Shown: positions 51,412-60,289 of the stretch, one piece after another
Layout: each line of letters begins with the position of its first letter
Position numbering within the stretch: position 1 is the stretch's first letter
Assembly: GCA_963727415.1 (NCBI GenBank)
Contig: CAVSGF010000003.1
Location: 310,001-374,000 of the forward strand
DNA: 64,000 bases
Direction: 5' to 3'
From: DASQPR01 sp963727415
Lineage (GTDB): Bacteria > Actinomycetota > Actinomycetes > Mycobacteriales > Micromonosporaceae
Translations under genes and position numbers: made by a program
The notes under the pieces: generated by a model
Database searches by the model: none
What the model was told of the DNA's origin: nothing
What the model saw: the letters and a program-made list of their open reading frames with translations, nothing else

Positions 51412-52692
51412 GTGGTGGCATGGCGTCTGCGGGACTTCCACGACGATGACCTGGACCAAGCGATCGCGGTCTGGGACCAGAGCCGTTCGCCGGATGAGCC
51501 GTTACCGATCTTCAGCGTCTCGGAGGTGATGGCCGCCGCCCGATCTGGTCAACCGGCGGTCGTCGCGGTCGTCGGCGACGAACTGGTGGGCATGGCTGTC
51601 GCCCGAGCCGAGGGCGAACGGGCGTGGGTTCTTCTGATCGCTCTCGCTTCGGGTTGGCGCAAGCGCGGCATAGGCAGTGCGCTGCTCGCAGAGTTGGAAT
51701 GGCGCCTGCGCGGGCTGGGTGTGCGCCGCATCAGCGCCGTGTTGCCGGACGCCGCGACGGGTAGCGTCGCAATGCGCAACTCGGGCTACCACGTCCGAGA
51801 AGGCTTGATCTATTACGAGAAGGTCGAGCATCTCGGCGCCGCTGACTCCGGGCTGCTTGCCGCGCTGGGTGGTCGGTTGCTACCAGCGGGCCTATGGGAC
51901 GCCCTTGCCGGCATGGAGTCCGAAAAGCAGGTCATCGAGCAACGAATCGTGTTGCCGTTGGTTGAGCCGGACCTGGCACAGCGGTACCAGGTCGCCGCCC
52001 CGAAAGCGGTCATCCTGTTCGGCCCGCCCGGCACCGGCAAGACAAGCTTCGCGAAGGCTGTCGCGTCACGGCTTGACTGGCCGTTCGTCGAGATATTCCC
52101 GTCCCGCCTCGCGGCCGCCGACGGCGGTGGCCTAGCCGCATCACTGCGCCGGACGTTCGCCGATCTAGCCGAACTGGAAGAGGTGCTGCTGTTCATAGAC
52201 GAAGTGGAGGAAATCGCGGGTGTGCGATCCGGTATGGCGATAGACCCGGGCCACGGAGTCACCAACGAACTGTTGAAGATCATCCCCGGATTTCGCGAGC
52301 GCAGCGACCGGCTGCTGATCTGCGCGACAAACTCGGTGCGCTCCCTTGACCCGGCCTTCCTGCGCCCCGGTCGCTTCGACTACGTCTTGCCAATCGGACC
52401 ACCCAATCCGACCGCCCGTGCCGCGATCTGGCGACGCTACCTCGGACCGGTCGCCGACACCGTAGACATCACCGCGCTTGTGGCCGCAAGCGAACTGTTC
52501 ACGCCGGCCGACATCGAGTTCGCCGCGCGGAAAGGCGCCCAGGCGGCATTCGAGCGCGAAGTCGCCTCCCGTCAGGGCCGACCCGCCGACACCGACGACT
52601 ATCTCGCCGCAATCGCGCATACCCGACCGACGCTCACCCCGCACGCGCTCACCGAATTCGACGAGGACATCAAGGCGTACACCCGTCAATAG
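51412..52692 (+). CDS. GNAT acetyltransferase fused to an AAA+ ATPase
   Basis: 426 aa from GTG 51412 with AGGTGAT upstream. Residues 1-140 are a GNAT domain with acetyl-CoA motif SGWRKRGIGSALLAELEWRL. From about 165 to 420 is an AAA+ domain of the FtsH/Cdc48 type: Walker A GPPGTGKT (204-211), Walker B LLFIDEVEE (Asp263, Glu264), sensor-1 Asn307 in CATNSVRSLDPAF, Arg finger in LRPGRFD, and a C-terminal helical lid (FTPADIEFAARKGAQAAFER). No protease or membrane segment. Such a protein could remodel a target and acetylate it, but no substrate is indicated by the decayed surroundings. Confidence 0.85.
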   Translation: MVAWRLRDFHDDDLDQAIAVWDQSRSPDEPLPIFSVSEVMAAARSGQPAVVAVVGDELVGMAVARAEGERAWVLLIALASGWRKRGIGSALLAELEWRLRGLGVRRISAVLPDAATGSVAMRNSGYHVREGLIYYEKVEHLGAADSGLLAALGGRLLPAGLWDALAGMESEKQVIEQRIVLPLVEPDLAQRYQVAAPKAVILFGPPGTGKTSFAKAVASRLDWPFVEIFPSRLAAADGGGLAASLRRTFADLAELEEVLLFIDEVEEIAGVRSGMAIDPGHGVTNELLKIIPGFRERSDRLLICATNSVRSLDPAFLRPGRFDYVLPIGPPNPTARAAIWRRYLGPVADTVDITALVAASELFTPADIEFAARKGAQAAFEREVASRQGRPADTDDYLAAIAHTRPTLTPHALTEFDEDIKAYTRQ

Positions 52693-52985
52693 CCAGCAAG
52701 CACACAAGAGTTACGCCCCTCTTAGCCATCTGAGGTCCTGCGCGCGCGTACACCGGCCGGCATCGCACAAGGGCTCTGCTGCAAAAGATCGTCAAGATCT
52801 TCGACCGAAAGGCTTCCTGCAAAGATCGAATTCGTGCGCCCAGGCACGAAGTTCGGACCGGACAATACGGTTCTATCGCCCAACGACGCGCGGCACCCGA
52901 AGGCCCGGTGCGTGTCGTTCAGAGCGTCCAATAGAAACCGTCGGCGGCACCGGCTACTGACCCGTGGATAGGCTGAAGCCGGTGG
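52693..52985. other. Gap, no gene recognised
   Basis: Nothing coding. AAGATC (52785-52790) and GATCTT (52796-52801) form a small inverted repeat. Confidence 0.3.
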
Positions 52986-53735
52986 TCAGACGCGGCTGTG
53001 AGGCGCTGGGCCGTTGTGGGGTGTCAGGCGTGCCAGTTCGGCCGCAGTGCCGATCTCCTCGCGCCGTAAGGGCTGGTCGGTGTAGGTACTCACGGCCTCC
53101 CGCAGGACGAGGGGATCGACGTCCAGCCGGACTGCGGGCAACTTGGCTACGTTGCCGTACCTTCCCGGATCGGGCACCACCGTCTGCACGTAGAGCCACC
53201 TGCCGCGCGGTCCGAGTTGCGCAGAGCCCGCGACGAGGTCGGTCCATGCCAGCCGCCGAGTTCGCAGCCAGCCCACAACCGAAAAGCCGTTTCGATCCAG
53301 CACGACGCGCGGCCGGTTGATCACAATCACGGTGACACCGACAAGTAGGAACAAGCCGAAGACCACAGCGGCGGCAGGTACGAGCCCGGGCACCGTGGAA
53401 AGGCGCATTCGATCCGTATTCGGCACGCGTTCCACCGGAACAGCCAGACTCGCCCCCAGCACAATCAACATAATTACTGGCGCGGTTCTTGGACCCGCAT
53501 CCGCTACAAACCGGCCACGTTCGGAGTCCACCCGAAGCACCGAACGACGAACGATCGCGTTTCGGCTAATTGCGAAGAACAGGCCGAGCGGAACCAAGAC
53601 GGAAAACACGACCGTGCCGAGATACCAGGCGACCCACGGCTGCCGGAACGCCAGCTCAAAGTCGCAGTACAGCCGAACAAGAACCGCGAGAAGTCCACAC
53701 CCGATCGCGACGAGACCTACGAGCCTCCGAGACAT
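52986..53735 (-). CDS. Membrane protein with PH-like C-terminal domain
   Basis: 249 aa from ATG 53735. Four hydrophobic segments (VGLVAIGCGLLAVLVRLY; WYLGTVVFSVLVPLGLFFAI; VIMLIVLGASLAV; AAVVFGLFLLVGVTVIVI) are followed by a soluble region of about 100 residues starting RPRVVLDRNGFSVVGWLRTR and RRLAWTDL. This is the bacterial PH (bPH6-like) pattern often seen in actinobacterial membrane proteins. Function unknown; probably membrane scaffolding or signalling. It stands alone between remnants. Confidence 0.75.
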   Translation of the reverse strand: MSRRLVGLVAIGCGLLAVLVRLYCDFELAFRQPWVAWYLGTVVFSVLVPLGLFFAISRNAIVRRSVLRVDSERGRFVADAGPRTAPVIMLIVLGASLAVPVERVPNTDRMRLSTVPGLVPAAAVVFGLFLLVGVTVIVINRPRVVLDRNGFSVVGWLRTRRLAWTDLVAGSAQLGPRGRWLYVQTVVPDPGRYGNVAKLPAVRLDVDPLVLREAVSTYTDQPLRREEIGTAAELARLTPHNGPAPHSRV

Positions 53736-54333
53736 GGTGGGAGCGTAGGGCAAGCTGAGGAGAAGCGCTGCCCGGTCCGAATCGCGCTACGAGGCAAAGA
53801 AGCGCGCTCGGCGGTCTGAGCTATAGTGCCCGCGTCCGAGAGCGTTTGCCCTGTTGTGACGTGACATGCCGTTTGGGTGCTGGTCTGGACGTTGCGAATG
53901 CCGAAAACCTCGTCCGCCTGGTCCCGGCAGGTTTGTTCGTTGCTGACGGCCTTGGACCCAGAGGTGCCCAACGCAGCACCTGGCATGACGACGCTGGCCG
54001 GCGACTCGCCCGGCTGGATATCTGCCGCAACGACCGCGCCCGACCGAAGATCAGCGCGGGGCCGGGACTGTCGGTTTCGCGGACACTCCCCTGCCCGGAT
54101 GGCATTCTCGGCAAGCGCAGGACTGGTGCTGATTCCGCGCGATCCTCCTGACCCCGGCGGCCAGATGAATATCCCGGGGGCGGCGGGACAACGTCCCGTG
54201 ACAACGGGACGCCACGCAACTCATGCTGGCCCAAGGCCGCGCACTGCCAGTCGATGCGGCCCAACCGGCAGTAAACGGTCGAGAAACGGGAGCAAGCAGC
54301 GGTGAGAACAACCCAACAAAGTGCCTGCCCGCG
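53736..54333. other. Gap with transposase scrap and second 36-bp repeat copy
   Basis: The only identified item is the 36-bp repeat at 54001-54036 encoding ARLDICRNDR. The frame leading into the next gene is open from 54223 but its first 37 codons look non-coding. Confidence 0.5.
54001..54036 (+). repeat. 36-bp exact repeat, second copy
   Basis: Identical to 51188-51223. The sequence on either side differs, so only this block is shared. Confidence 0.85.
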
Positions 54334-55458
54334 ATGGTCACGTTGAGCGCGACCACCACCGGCGCTGTGCCGGTGCACGAAATGGTGGTGATCCATAAGA
54401 TCTTCCGCCGGGAGTTCCTACGGCTCGCGAAACTGGTCCTGCGATGCCCGCCGGGACATGTCCGCCGTGCGGCCGGCGTCAGTGAGCACGCCGACTTCCT
54501 CATGGCCGCCCTGCACTATCACCACGAGACCGAGGACAACCTGCTGTGGCCGCTCCTGCTCGAACGGGCGCGGCCGCAAGCCGACCTGGTTAAGCGGATG
54601 GAGCGTCAGCACGAGGCGGTCGCCGAGCGCCTGGCACACGTCCGGGATGGTTTGGCCGACTGGCGGTCGGCTCCCGACGGGGCCTCCGGCCGGGCGGTGT
54701 CAGCGGCCGTCGCGGACCTGACCGAGCGGTTGGTCGAGCATCTAAACGATGAGGAGCGGTTGATCCTGCCGATCGCCGCCGCGCACCTCACGCTGGCCGA
54801 GTGGCAGCGCATCGGCGAACAGTCGTTCGCCAAATTCTCGCCTGCTCAGAAGCTGATCGCGCTGGGGCTCCTGATCGACGCGGCGGCGCCCGAGGAGGCG
54901 GTGTCCTTCCTGGCTGGACTGCCGTGGCCCATCCGCGCAGTGTGGGCGCTGTCTGGGCGGCGGCGCTACCGCCGGTACGTCGCTCGCGTTGACGGCCGGT
55001 TCGACCCCACTCTGCGGCGGTGGATGCGGCGCGCGAACCGAGTAGCGGTCGCCCTGTACCGCCGGACCGGCGGCTGGATTGGCGGCAGCGCCAAGGGTGC
55101 CCCGGTGATGCTGCTCACCGTCGCGGGCCGCAGGACGGGCCTGCCCCGCACCGTGCCGGTCGGTTTCGTCCCCCATGCGGGAGGCTTCGTCGTCGCCGGC
55201 ACCGCCGGTGGCTCCCCGATCGAACCGCAGTGGTTCGGCAACGTGCGAGCGGCTACGACGGCGGAGATCCAGATCGGGGCCGTACGCCAGGCCGTGTCCT
55301 GTCGCGTGGCCGGCGACGAGGAGCGTGATCGCCTGTGGCGCGACGTCGTCGTCGTGAAGGCGCCGATCTTCGCACGGTACGAAGCGCGGTGCGGTCGTCC
55401 TGTCCCGCTCGCGGTCCTCACACCGGCACCCAGCGACGCCGACCACCACGGCGCATAA
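54334..55458 (+). CDS. Hemerythrin-like domain fused to a deazaflavin(F420)-dependent nitroreductase-like domain
   Basis: 374 aa from ATG 54334. Residues 10-150 form a hemerythrin-like helical bundle with the expected iron ligands: H15 and H21 (VHEMVVIHKIF), H61-H64 and E65/E67 (HYHHETEDNLLWPLL), H93-E94, and H136...E140-E141 (HLNDEERLILP). Residues about 235-365 match the DDN/nitroreductase-like split barrel (APVMLLTVAGRRTGLPRTVP and AGGFVVAGTAGGSPIEPQWF) of F420-dependent quinone reductases. Each half is well known; in one chain they suggest O2 or redox-linked reduction of a quinone. The reaction is not established here. Confidence 0.8.
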   Translation: MVTLSATTTGAVPVHEMVVIHKIFRREFLRLAKLVLRCPPGHVRRAAGVSEHADFLMAALHYHHETEDNLLWPLLLERARPQADLVKRMERQHEAVAERLAHVRDGLADWRSAPDGASGRAVSAAVADLTERLVEHLNDEERLILPIAAAHLTLAEWQRIGEQSFAKFSPAQKLIALGLLIDAAAPEEAVSFLAGLPWPIRAVWALSGRRRYRRYVARVDGRFDPTLRRWMRRANRVAVALYRRTGGWIGGSAKGAPVMLLTVAGRRTGLPRTVPVGFVPHAGGFVVAGTAGGSPIEPQWFGNVRAATTAEIQIGAVRQAVSCRVAGDEERDRLWRDVVVVKAPIFARYEARCGRPVPLAVLTPAPSDADHHGA

Positions 55459-55590
55459 GTCGGCCTGGAACACGCCTTCGCCGGCACCGCGATCAACGTC
55501 ATCCGCCTCCACGCCTGGCCGACCGGCACACCCATCCAACGCACCCGAACCATGAACCTAAGCAGATTCGATCTCACCCTCTCCGCATAG
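55459..55590 (+). pseudogene. IS1182-like transposase C-terminal remnant
   Basis: Immediately after the preceding stop, the frame reads VGLEHAFAGTAINVIRLHAW then PTGTPIQRTRTMNLSRF to TAG at 55590. This follows the final part of IS1182-type transposases (HVxxATALNLIRLHAW...RTRTSxLARL). No start, no ends. Confidence 0.5.
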
Positions 55591-55694
55591 ACCCGAGATT
55601 GGGCAACAGAGCCTTGCAGGGTTGACAACGCCGGTTTGAAGGCTCATTCAGCGTTCCGCGTGAACCTCGACTGGCACGACTGAGACGGCCGGGT

Positions 55695-56859
55695 TCAGTC
55701 GCGCACCAGCCTGCCGTCGTGCCACACATGCCTTACGCGACCGGCGAGGTTGACCGGATCGAGTTCGGTCCCGGTTAGCAGCACGAGATCTGCTCGCTTG
55801 CCTTCGGCGACCTCGCCACGGTCGTCCGACACGCCTAGCAGCCGCGCCGCGTCGAGCGTCGCGGCCCGAAACGCGCCCGCCGGGCCGAGGCCCGCGTCGG
55901 ACAGGTACTTCAACTCGTTTAGCACTTCAGTGTGCGGCCGAACCGGGCAGTCGGTGCCCATCGCGATGGGGACGCCGGCTTCGATCGCGAGCGCCGCCGC
56001 GCGGCGGTGTGCCTCCGCGAACTCCTGTGGCGCGTCTTCCGGGTCCGCCTGAGTGCACGACAGTGTCGGCACAAACCAGGTGCCATTTTCCGCCATCGCA
56101 GTGACGGCTTGCTCGTCCATGAATGTGCCGTGTTCAATGCTACGGGCGCCTGCCCGCGCCGCGAGTTCAGCGGCACGGGCGCCGTGCGCGTGGACCATCA
56201 CGCCGCGTAGCTCTCGCCGTCTCGACTCATCGACCAGCGCGGCCATCTCCTCAGCACTCAGTTCTACGCTCTGCGCCCGCGCGGATCCTTGCATCAACGA
56301 GCCGGTGGCGGTCACCTTGATCCAATCCGCGCCGCCACGCGCCATGCGCCGCACCACGGCACGCGCGCCTTCGACACCTTCAAAGACGGGGTCGGGCACC
56401 GACGGATCGCCGAAGAAATCGATCGGGCCGCAACCGGGAACCCAGTGGTCGCCGATGCCGCCAGTGGTGCACACCTGCCGAAGGCTGAGATACACCTGTG
56501 GACCTTCGATCCAGCCCTTAGTCAACGCGTACGCAAGCCAGGCATCCGCGCCCCACGCGTCGCGCACCGTTGTCACGCCAAGCCGCAGCAACGTACGCAG
56601 CACGGGCACGACCGACAGCACCCGCGCCGCGCGGCATCTCCAAGGGATCTCTCATCCAATCTAGGGAGAACGAAACATGCGTGTGGCAGTCGATGAAGCC
56701 GGGCGCAAGCATCGAACCGGTGCAGTCGACGGCCTCGTCACCGTCGAGTCCTGTGCCAACCGCGACGATGCGGTCCCCTTCGATCACCACATCGCCGTCG
56801 CGGACATCGCCGGACGCTACGTCCAGCACCCGGCCTCCGGTCAGCAGGGTTCGGCTCAT
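55695..56859 (-). pseudogene. Amidohydrolase (imidazolonepropionase-like), frameshifted by one base
   Basis: Starts at ATG 56859 (MSRTLLTGGRVLDVASGDVR). The first frame carries the metal motif APGFIDCHTHVSF and runs to RDPLEMP. The next frame, from about 56635, continues RAARVLSVVPVLRTLLRLGV, WIKVTATG (carboxylated Lys), VHAHGARA, IEHGTFMD and MGTDCPVR with the catalytic Asp, then a typical C-terminus (GKRADLVLLTG...GRVRHVWHDGRLVRD). All catalytic residues are present, so a single indel near 56633-56637 separates this from an intact protein of about 385 aa. Substrate unknown. Confidence 0.75.
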
Positions 56860-57171
56860 CGCGTCAGCGTTCCACACTCGCCGCGCTTCCAACAGCCCGG
56901 CAAGCGTAGACGCCGGGTGACACCTGGATGCCACGATCGGGGGCCAGCGTGAACGCTTCGTCCGTCACGAAAGCCCGTCAGACTCGATACAGCACGTCGC
57001 AGCCGCCCATGAAGATCATGCCATGCTCGCTAGCTCACAGCCGCTTCCACCCACGGAGCGGCTCGCCTGGGCGTGCGCCTTGGTCCGGCCGGGGAATTCC
57101 CGATCCAACACCGACTTGGCCACCCTGAGATCACCGTCGACTCCGACATCGATGATGCCGTTGCACATGAT
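56860..57171. other. Gap, no gene recognised
   Basis: No protein-like frame on either strand. Lies between the broken amidohydrolase and the IS-truncated small frame. Confidence 0.35.
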
Positions 57172-57318
57172 CTATGACGAGGTGATCGTGAATCCGAGCC
57201 CGGTGGTTCGGTCGATCCAGAACTGCATCACCAGTTCCTGAGGCGAGTGGTAGCCGCCGCCGTCCGGCTGATATGGGTGCAGCTCGATGACTTTGGCTAG
57301 GCGTTTCCTGTCGATCAT
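57172..57318 (-). CDS. 48-codon frame beginning in an IS end, possible gene fragment
   Basis: Reads MIDRKRLAKVIELHPYQPDG, then GGYHSPQELVMQFWIDRTTG and a short end to TAG. The composition is that of a folded protein. The ATG lies inside the left inverted repeat of the IS5-type element, so the original 5' end was probably replaced by the insertion. No matching upstream piece is seen on the other side of the element. Confidence 0.35.
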   Translation of the reverse strand: MIDRKRLAKVIELHPYQPDGGGYHSPQELVMQFWIDRTTGLGFTITSS

Positions 57319-58176
57319 GAGCTGATTCGGGGTCCATTATGGACCTGTGGTTGGTCGGGGTGAGTTGACGGATAAGGCGTGGGCGGTGATCGATCCGGTG
57401 CTGCCCGCGCCCGGGTCACGTTATGGCAGGTGGCGGGATCACCGTCAGGTGATCAACGGGATTTTGTGGAAGTTGCGTACGGGTGCGCCGTGGCGGGATC
57501 TGCCGGAGCGGTATGGGCCGTGGAAGACCTGTCACGAGCGGCTGCGGCGCTGGTCGGCGGACGGGACGTGGGACACGATTTTGGCCAGGGCGATCGTCTA
57601 TGACGACGGGGCGCCGGTCGATTGGACGGTCAGTGTCGACTCGACGGTGGTGCGGGCGCATCAACACGCGGCCGGTGCCCGGAAAAGGGGGACGGGGGCG
57701 TTTTGCGCCGCCGGCGGCGGCTGGTGAAGCGATCGGCAGGTCCCGCGGCGGGTTGAGCACGAAGATCCACCTCGCCGTCGACGGTCGTGGCCGCCCGTTG
57801 TCGATCGTGTTGACCCCTGGGCAGGCCGGCGACAACCCGCAGCTGCTGGCGGTGCTGGACCGGATCCGGGTGCGCCGCGCCGGGCCTGGCCGCCCGCGCA
57901 AACGCCCGGACATGGTCATCGCCGACAAGGCCTACGCCCATGACTCGACCCGCCAGGCGCTGCGCCGACGCCGAATCCGGCACACCATCCCCGAGCGCGT
58001 CGACCAGGTCGCCCGACTTCGACCAGCAGATCTACCGGCGCAGAAACGTTGTGGAACGCTGCTTCAACCGGCTCAAAACCTGGCGCGACCTGGCCACCCG
58101 GTACGCCAAACGCGCCAGCATCTACCAGGGATCACTAACCCTGATCGCCGCCATCATCTGGCTTACATGATCGACA
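57309..58176 (+). mobile_element. IS5-family insertion sequence, about 870 bp, degenerate
   Basis: TGTCGATCATG (57309-57319) at the left is the complement of CATGATCGACA (58166-58176) at the right; beyond 11 bp the match weakens. It encloses a broken transposase gene. I could not settle the target duplication. Confidence 0.65.
57347..58170 (+). pseudogene. IS5-family transposase, two frame changes
   Basis: Frame 1 (57347-57727): LTDKAWAVIDPVLPAPGSRY, WRDLPERYGPWKTCHERLRR, and first catalytic Asp in VSVDSTVVRAHQHAAGA. At an A4G5 run (57682-57690) the protein continues in another frame: GRSRGGLSTKIHLAVDGRGR, VLTPGQAGDNPQL and the second Asp in MVIADKAYAHDS. Near 58010 a second change leads to QQIYRRRNVVERCFNRLKTW with the Glu, ending LIAAIIWLT at 58170. 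The first could be programmed frameshifting on the slippery run. The second, with loss of several codons, makes the gene inactive. Confidence 0.75.
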
Positions 58177-58182
58177 AGTACC

Positions 58183-58767
58183 CTAGTCGACCGGTAACAC
58201 GGTGGCGTCGAGATGCCAGGCGTCGGCAGGGAGAAGCACGCACACTGGCCGTTCCTCCGGGCGACTGGCCGACTCATAGGCCGTCGCCACCTCGCGCGCC
58301 GCACGACTGCGTCGTGGCAGCAGCCGCATCACGATCCAATAGGCGGACCCATCGCCGCGCTCCGCCGCCTGCCTCAACAAGGCAAACGCAGCCGCATCGT
58401 CACCCTTCGCGTGCAGCACGCCGGCCAAGTTGACCGACGCGTCTGGATCCCCGTCCGCGACCGCGGCCCGCAGGCAGTCCGCGGCATCGTCCAACGCACC
58501 GTCGTCCCAGAGCGTGACGCCGAGCATGTTCTGCGCACCCGGCACGTCCCGCGCCACCGCCTCACCCAGTAGCCGCAACGCCTCCGCGTGAGACTCAGCG
58601 CTGGCGTCGGCATACTGGCTGATCAGGAACACCGCCAGCCGCACCCGGGCCGGCTCATGTCCGGCCGCCACCGCCGCACGCAGCAGCGCCAACGCTTCGA
58701 CCGCGGCGGGGCCACCCTCATCGGCAAGCTCACCACCGCGCCGAAACCATTGCTCCGCGTCGTTCAC
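58183..58767 (-). CDS. Sel1/TPR-like repeat protein
   Basis: 194 aa if started at GTG 58767 (VNDAEQWFRRGGELADEGGP); GTG 58788 is also possible. Repeated helix pairs of about 36 residues with small residues at fixed places: AVEALALLRAAVAAGHEPAR, EALRLLGEAVARDVPGAQNM and AADCLRAAVADGDPDASVNL, then AAAFALLRQAAERGDGSAYW. No signal peptide. Such repeats mediate protein-protein contacts. It ends 7 bp from the IS5-type element, so a neighbour may have been lost. Confidence 0.7.
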   Translation of the reverse strand: MNDAEQWFRRGGELADEGGPAAVEALALLRAAVAAGHEPARVRLAVFLISQYADASAESHAEALRLLGEAVARDVPGAQNMLGVTLWDDGALDDAADCLRAAVADGDPDASVNLAGVLHAKGDDAAAFALLRQAAERGDGSAYWIVMRLLPRRSRAAREVATAYESASRPEERPVCVLLPADAWHLDATVLPVD

Positions 58768-58864
58768 ATAGACATGAAAACACGTCACACGCCGGTTGGC
58801 CCGCCGTCACTCGCCTCCATGATCGGCAGGACACCACCTAGGCCGGTCCTGCGAGACTGTCCGG

Positions 58865-59346
58865 GTGACCGTCCAAGTTCACCTGCTGGCAGATGTCCCT
58901 CATCTCATCGAACCGATCGGCCGAATACGATTCGCGGAGTGGGCAACGATGACGACGTTGACAAATGGGTCTCAATCACCAGGCGAGAAGCAGGCCGCGC
59001 GGTCCTACCGGTGACCTGGGTAGCAGTCGATGGAACAGACATTGCCCTCGGAGCGGTGGCCCTCGGCCCGAGCGACGTGCCCTCCCGCCCGGAGTTGACG
59101 CCTTGCGTTTGGGGCATGGTGGTGCGCGCCGACGTCCGCAGGCGCGGCATCGGGCGGCTGTTGCTGCAACGGCTGGAGCACTTCGCCGTGGGCTACGGCT
59201 TTACGACCGTGTGGGTCCTAACTGGGCCGTCGGCGGTTGGGTACTACGAACGCTGCGGCTGGCAGCGGGCGGAGGAACTGTCCGAGGGCACACTGCTGCG
59301 CAAGCCAGTCCCAACATCACACGACGCGGTGTCACCCACGTCCTGA
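58865..59346 (+). pseudogene. GNAT acetyltransferase, frameshifted by one base
   Basis: GTG 58865 opens VTVQVHLLADVPHLIEPIGR and reaches RFAEW. From there the protein continues in the next frame as GNDDDVDKWVSITRREAG, VTWVAVDG, the acetyl-CoA motif RADVRRRGIGRLLLQRLEHF and TGPSAVGYYERCGWQ. One G missing in GAGTGGGC (58937-58944) accounts for the break. If restored, the product would be about 160 aa. Confidence 0.65.
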
Positions 59347-59476
59347 TACCGATCTGTCACCAGGGTCCCGAGACCGGACACGCGGACGGGTGGATAGGCG
59401 ACAACGGACTGTACTGGTCCAAAACGCGGCCACAATTGTTTGACCAGCATCTTCCTCCGATCCATGATCTGGACTC

Positions 59477-59775
59477 GTGTGCGTGTCCTTGATCTACCGG
59501 CTCCTGGTCACCGTGTTCTCGTGGCTGGCCATGCTGGCCCGATCATCGGCGCCAAAGGACGTCGAGCTCCTGGCCCTGCGGCACGAAGCCGCGGTGCTGC
59601 TCCGCGCGGGCCCGAAGCCGAATCTCGCCTGGCGGGATCGGGCCGCGCTGGCCACGTTGACGCGCTGCTGCCCACACCGCTGCGTAAGGCACGGATCGTC
59701 ACGCCCGGCACGCTGCTGCGCTGACACCGGCGTCTGGTCGCCAACAAGTGGCGACAGCCCACACCACCCTTAGCG
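59477..59775 (+). pseudogene. Transposase N-terminal remnant (IS481/IS3-like integrase type)
   Basis: Reads LLVTVFSWLAMLARSSAPKD, VELLALRHEAAVLLRAGPKP then WRDRAALATL. In the next frame PTPLRKARIVTPGTLLR is followed by TGA, where the family has Trp (LLRWHRRL), then HRRLVANKW. A frameshift plus a nonsense change. Confidence 0.65.
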
Positions 59776-59779
59776 CCCG

Positions 59780-60285
59780 GCCGCGACTGCACTTCAAGGG
59801 TCACCTGGCTGGCGATGTCCTTGCGGCTGGCGTTGTGCCGATAGTAGTCGAATTCATCGGAGTCATTGGGGACGGCTTTGTCGAACGCGGCCGCGTCGAA
59901 GCTCATCGCGTTGGTGGGGGTCACCGGGAATATGGGCAGCCACCAGTTCACCTGCTGGGCCGGTGCTGCGTACCAGACGTCGCGGTGCCACGGAAAGGCG
60001 AAAGCCACGCCGGTGTTCAGGTGGCGCTGGGGAAATGCGGTCCGGGGCTTAGGCACGTCGAAATACGTGTGCCTGGGCGGGAAGCCGACCTGTTCGGTGA
60101 TCTCCCGGACGAGCCGCTTGGAGTTCTCGTCGTGGATGAAGCGGGGCTTCCACGTGCCGAGCAGCGCGGCTAGGTCGACAGGCGTGTAGTGCTCATGGAC
60201 GAGCTGCGGGTCGTGCGGGGCGAACAGGTTTGTTAGCTGCTCCCGCGCGAACTCGACGAGCTCCGCGACGGCGGGTAGTCCGGCG
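59780..60285 (-). pseudogene. Internal fragment of a phytanoyl-CoA dioxygenase-like (Fe/2OG) gene
   Basis: The minus frame is well conserved as protein: VELVEFAREQLTNLFAPHDP, WKPRFIHDENSKRLVREITE, FPPRHTYFDVPKPRTAFP, then AFAFPWHRDVWYAAPAQQVN with a His-x-Asp iron motif, and WWLPIFPVTPTNAMSFDAAA. Both ends stop at transposase remnants (59477-59775 and 60290-60455), so start and C-terminus are missing. The family would be about 280-300 aa. Confidence 0.6.
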
Positions 60286-60289
60286 CGTG

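Noticed and set aside
57309..58176. CTAG on both sides of the IS5-type element as a target duplication
   Set aside because: The two CTAG copies lie at different distances from the inverted repeats (about 9 and 7 bp), so they do not mark the insertion site.
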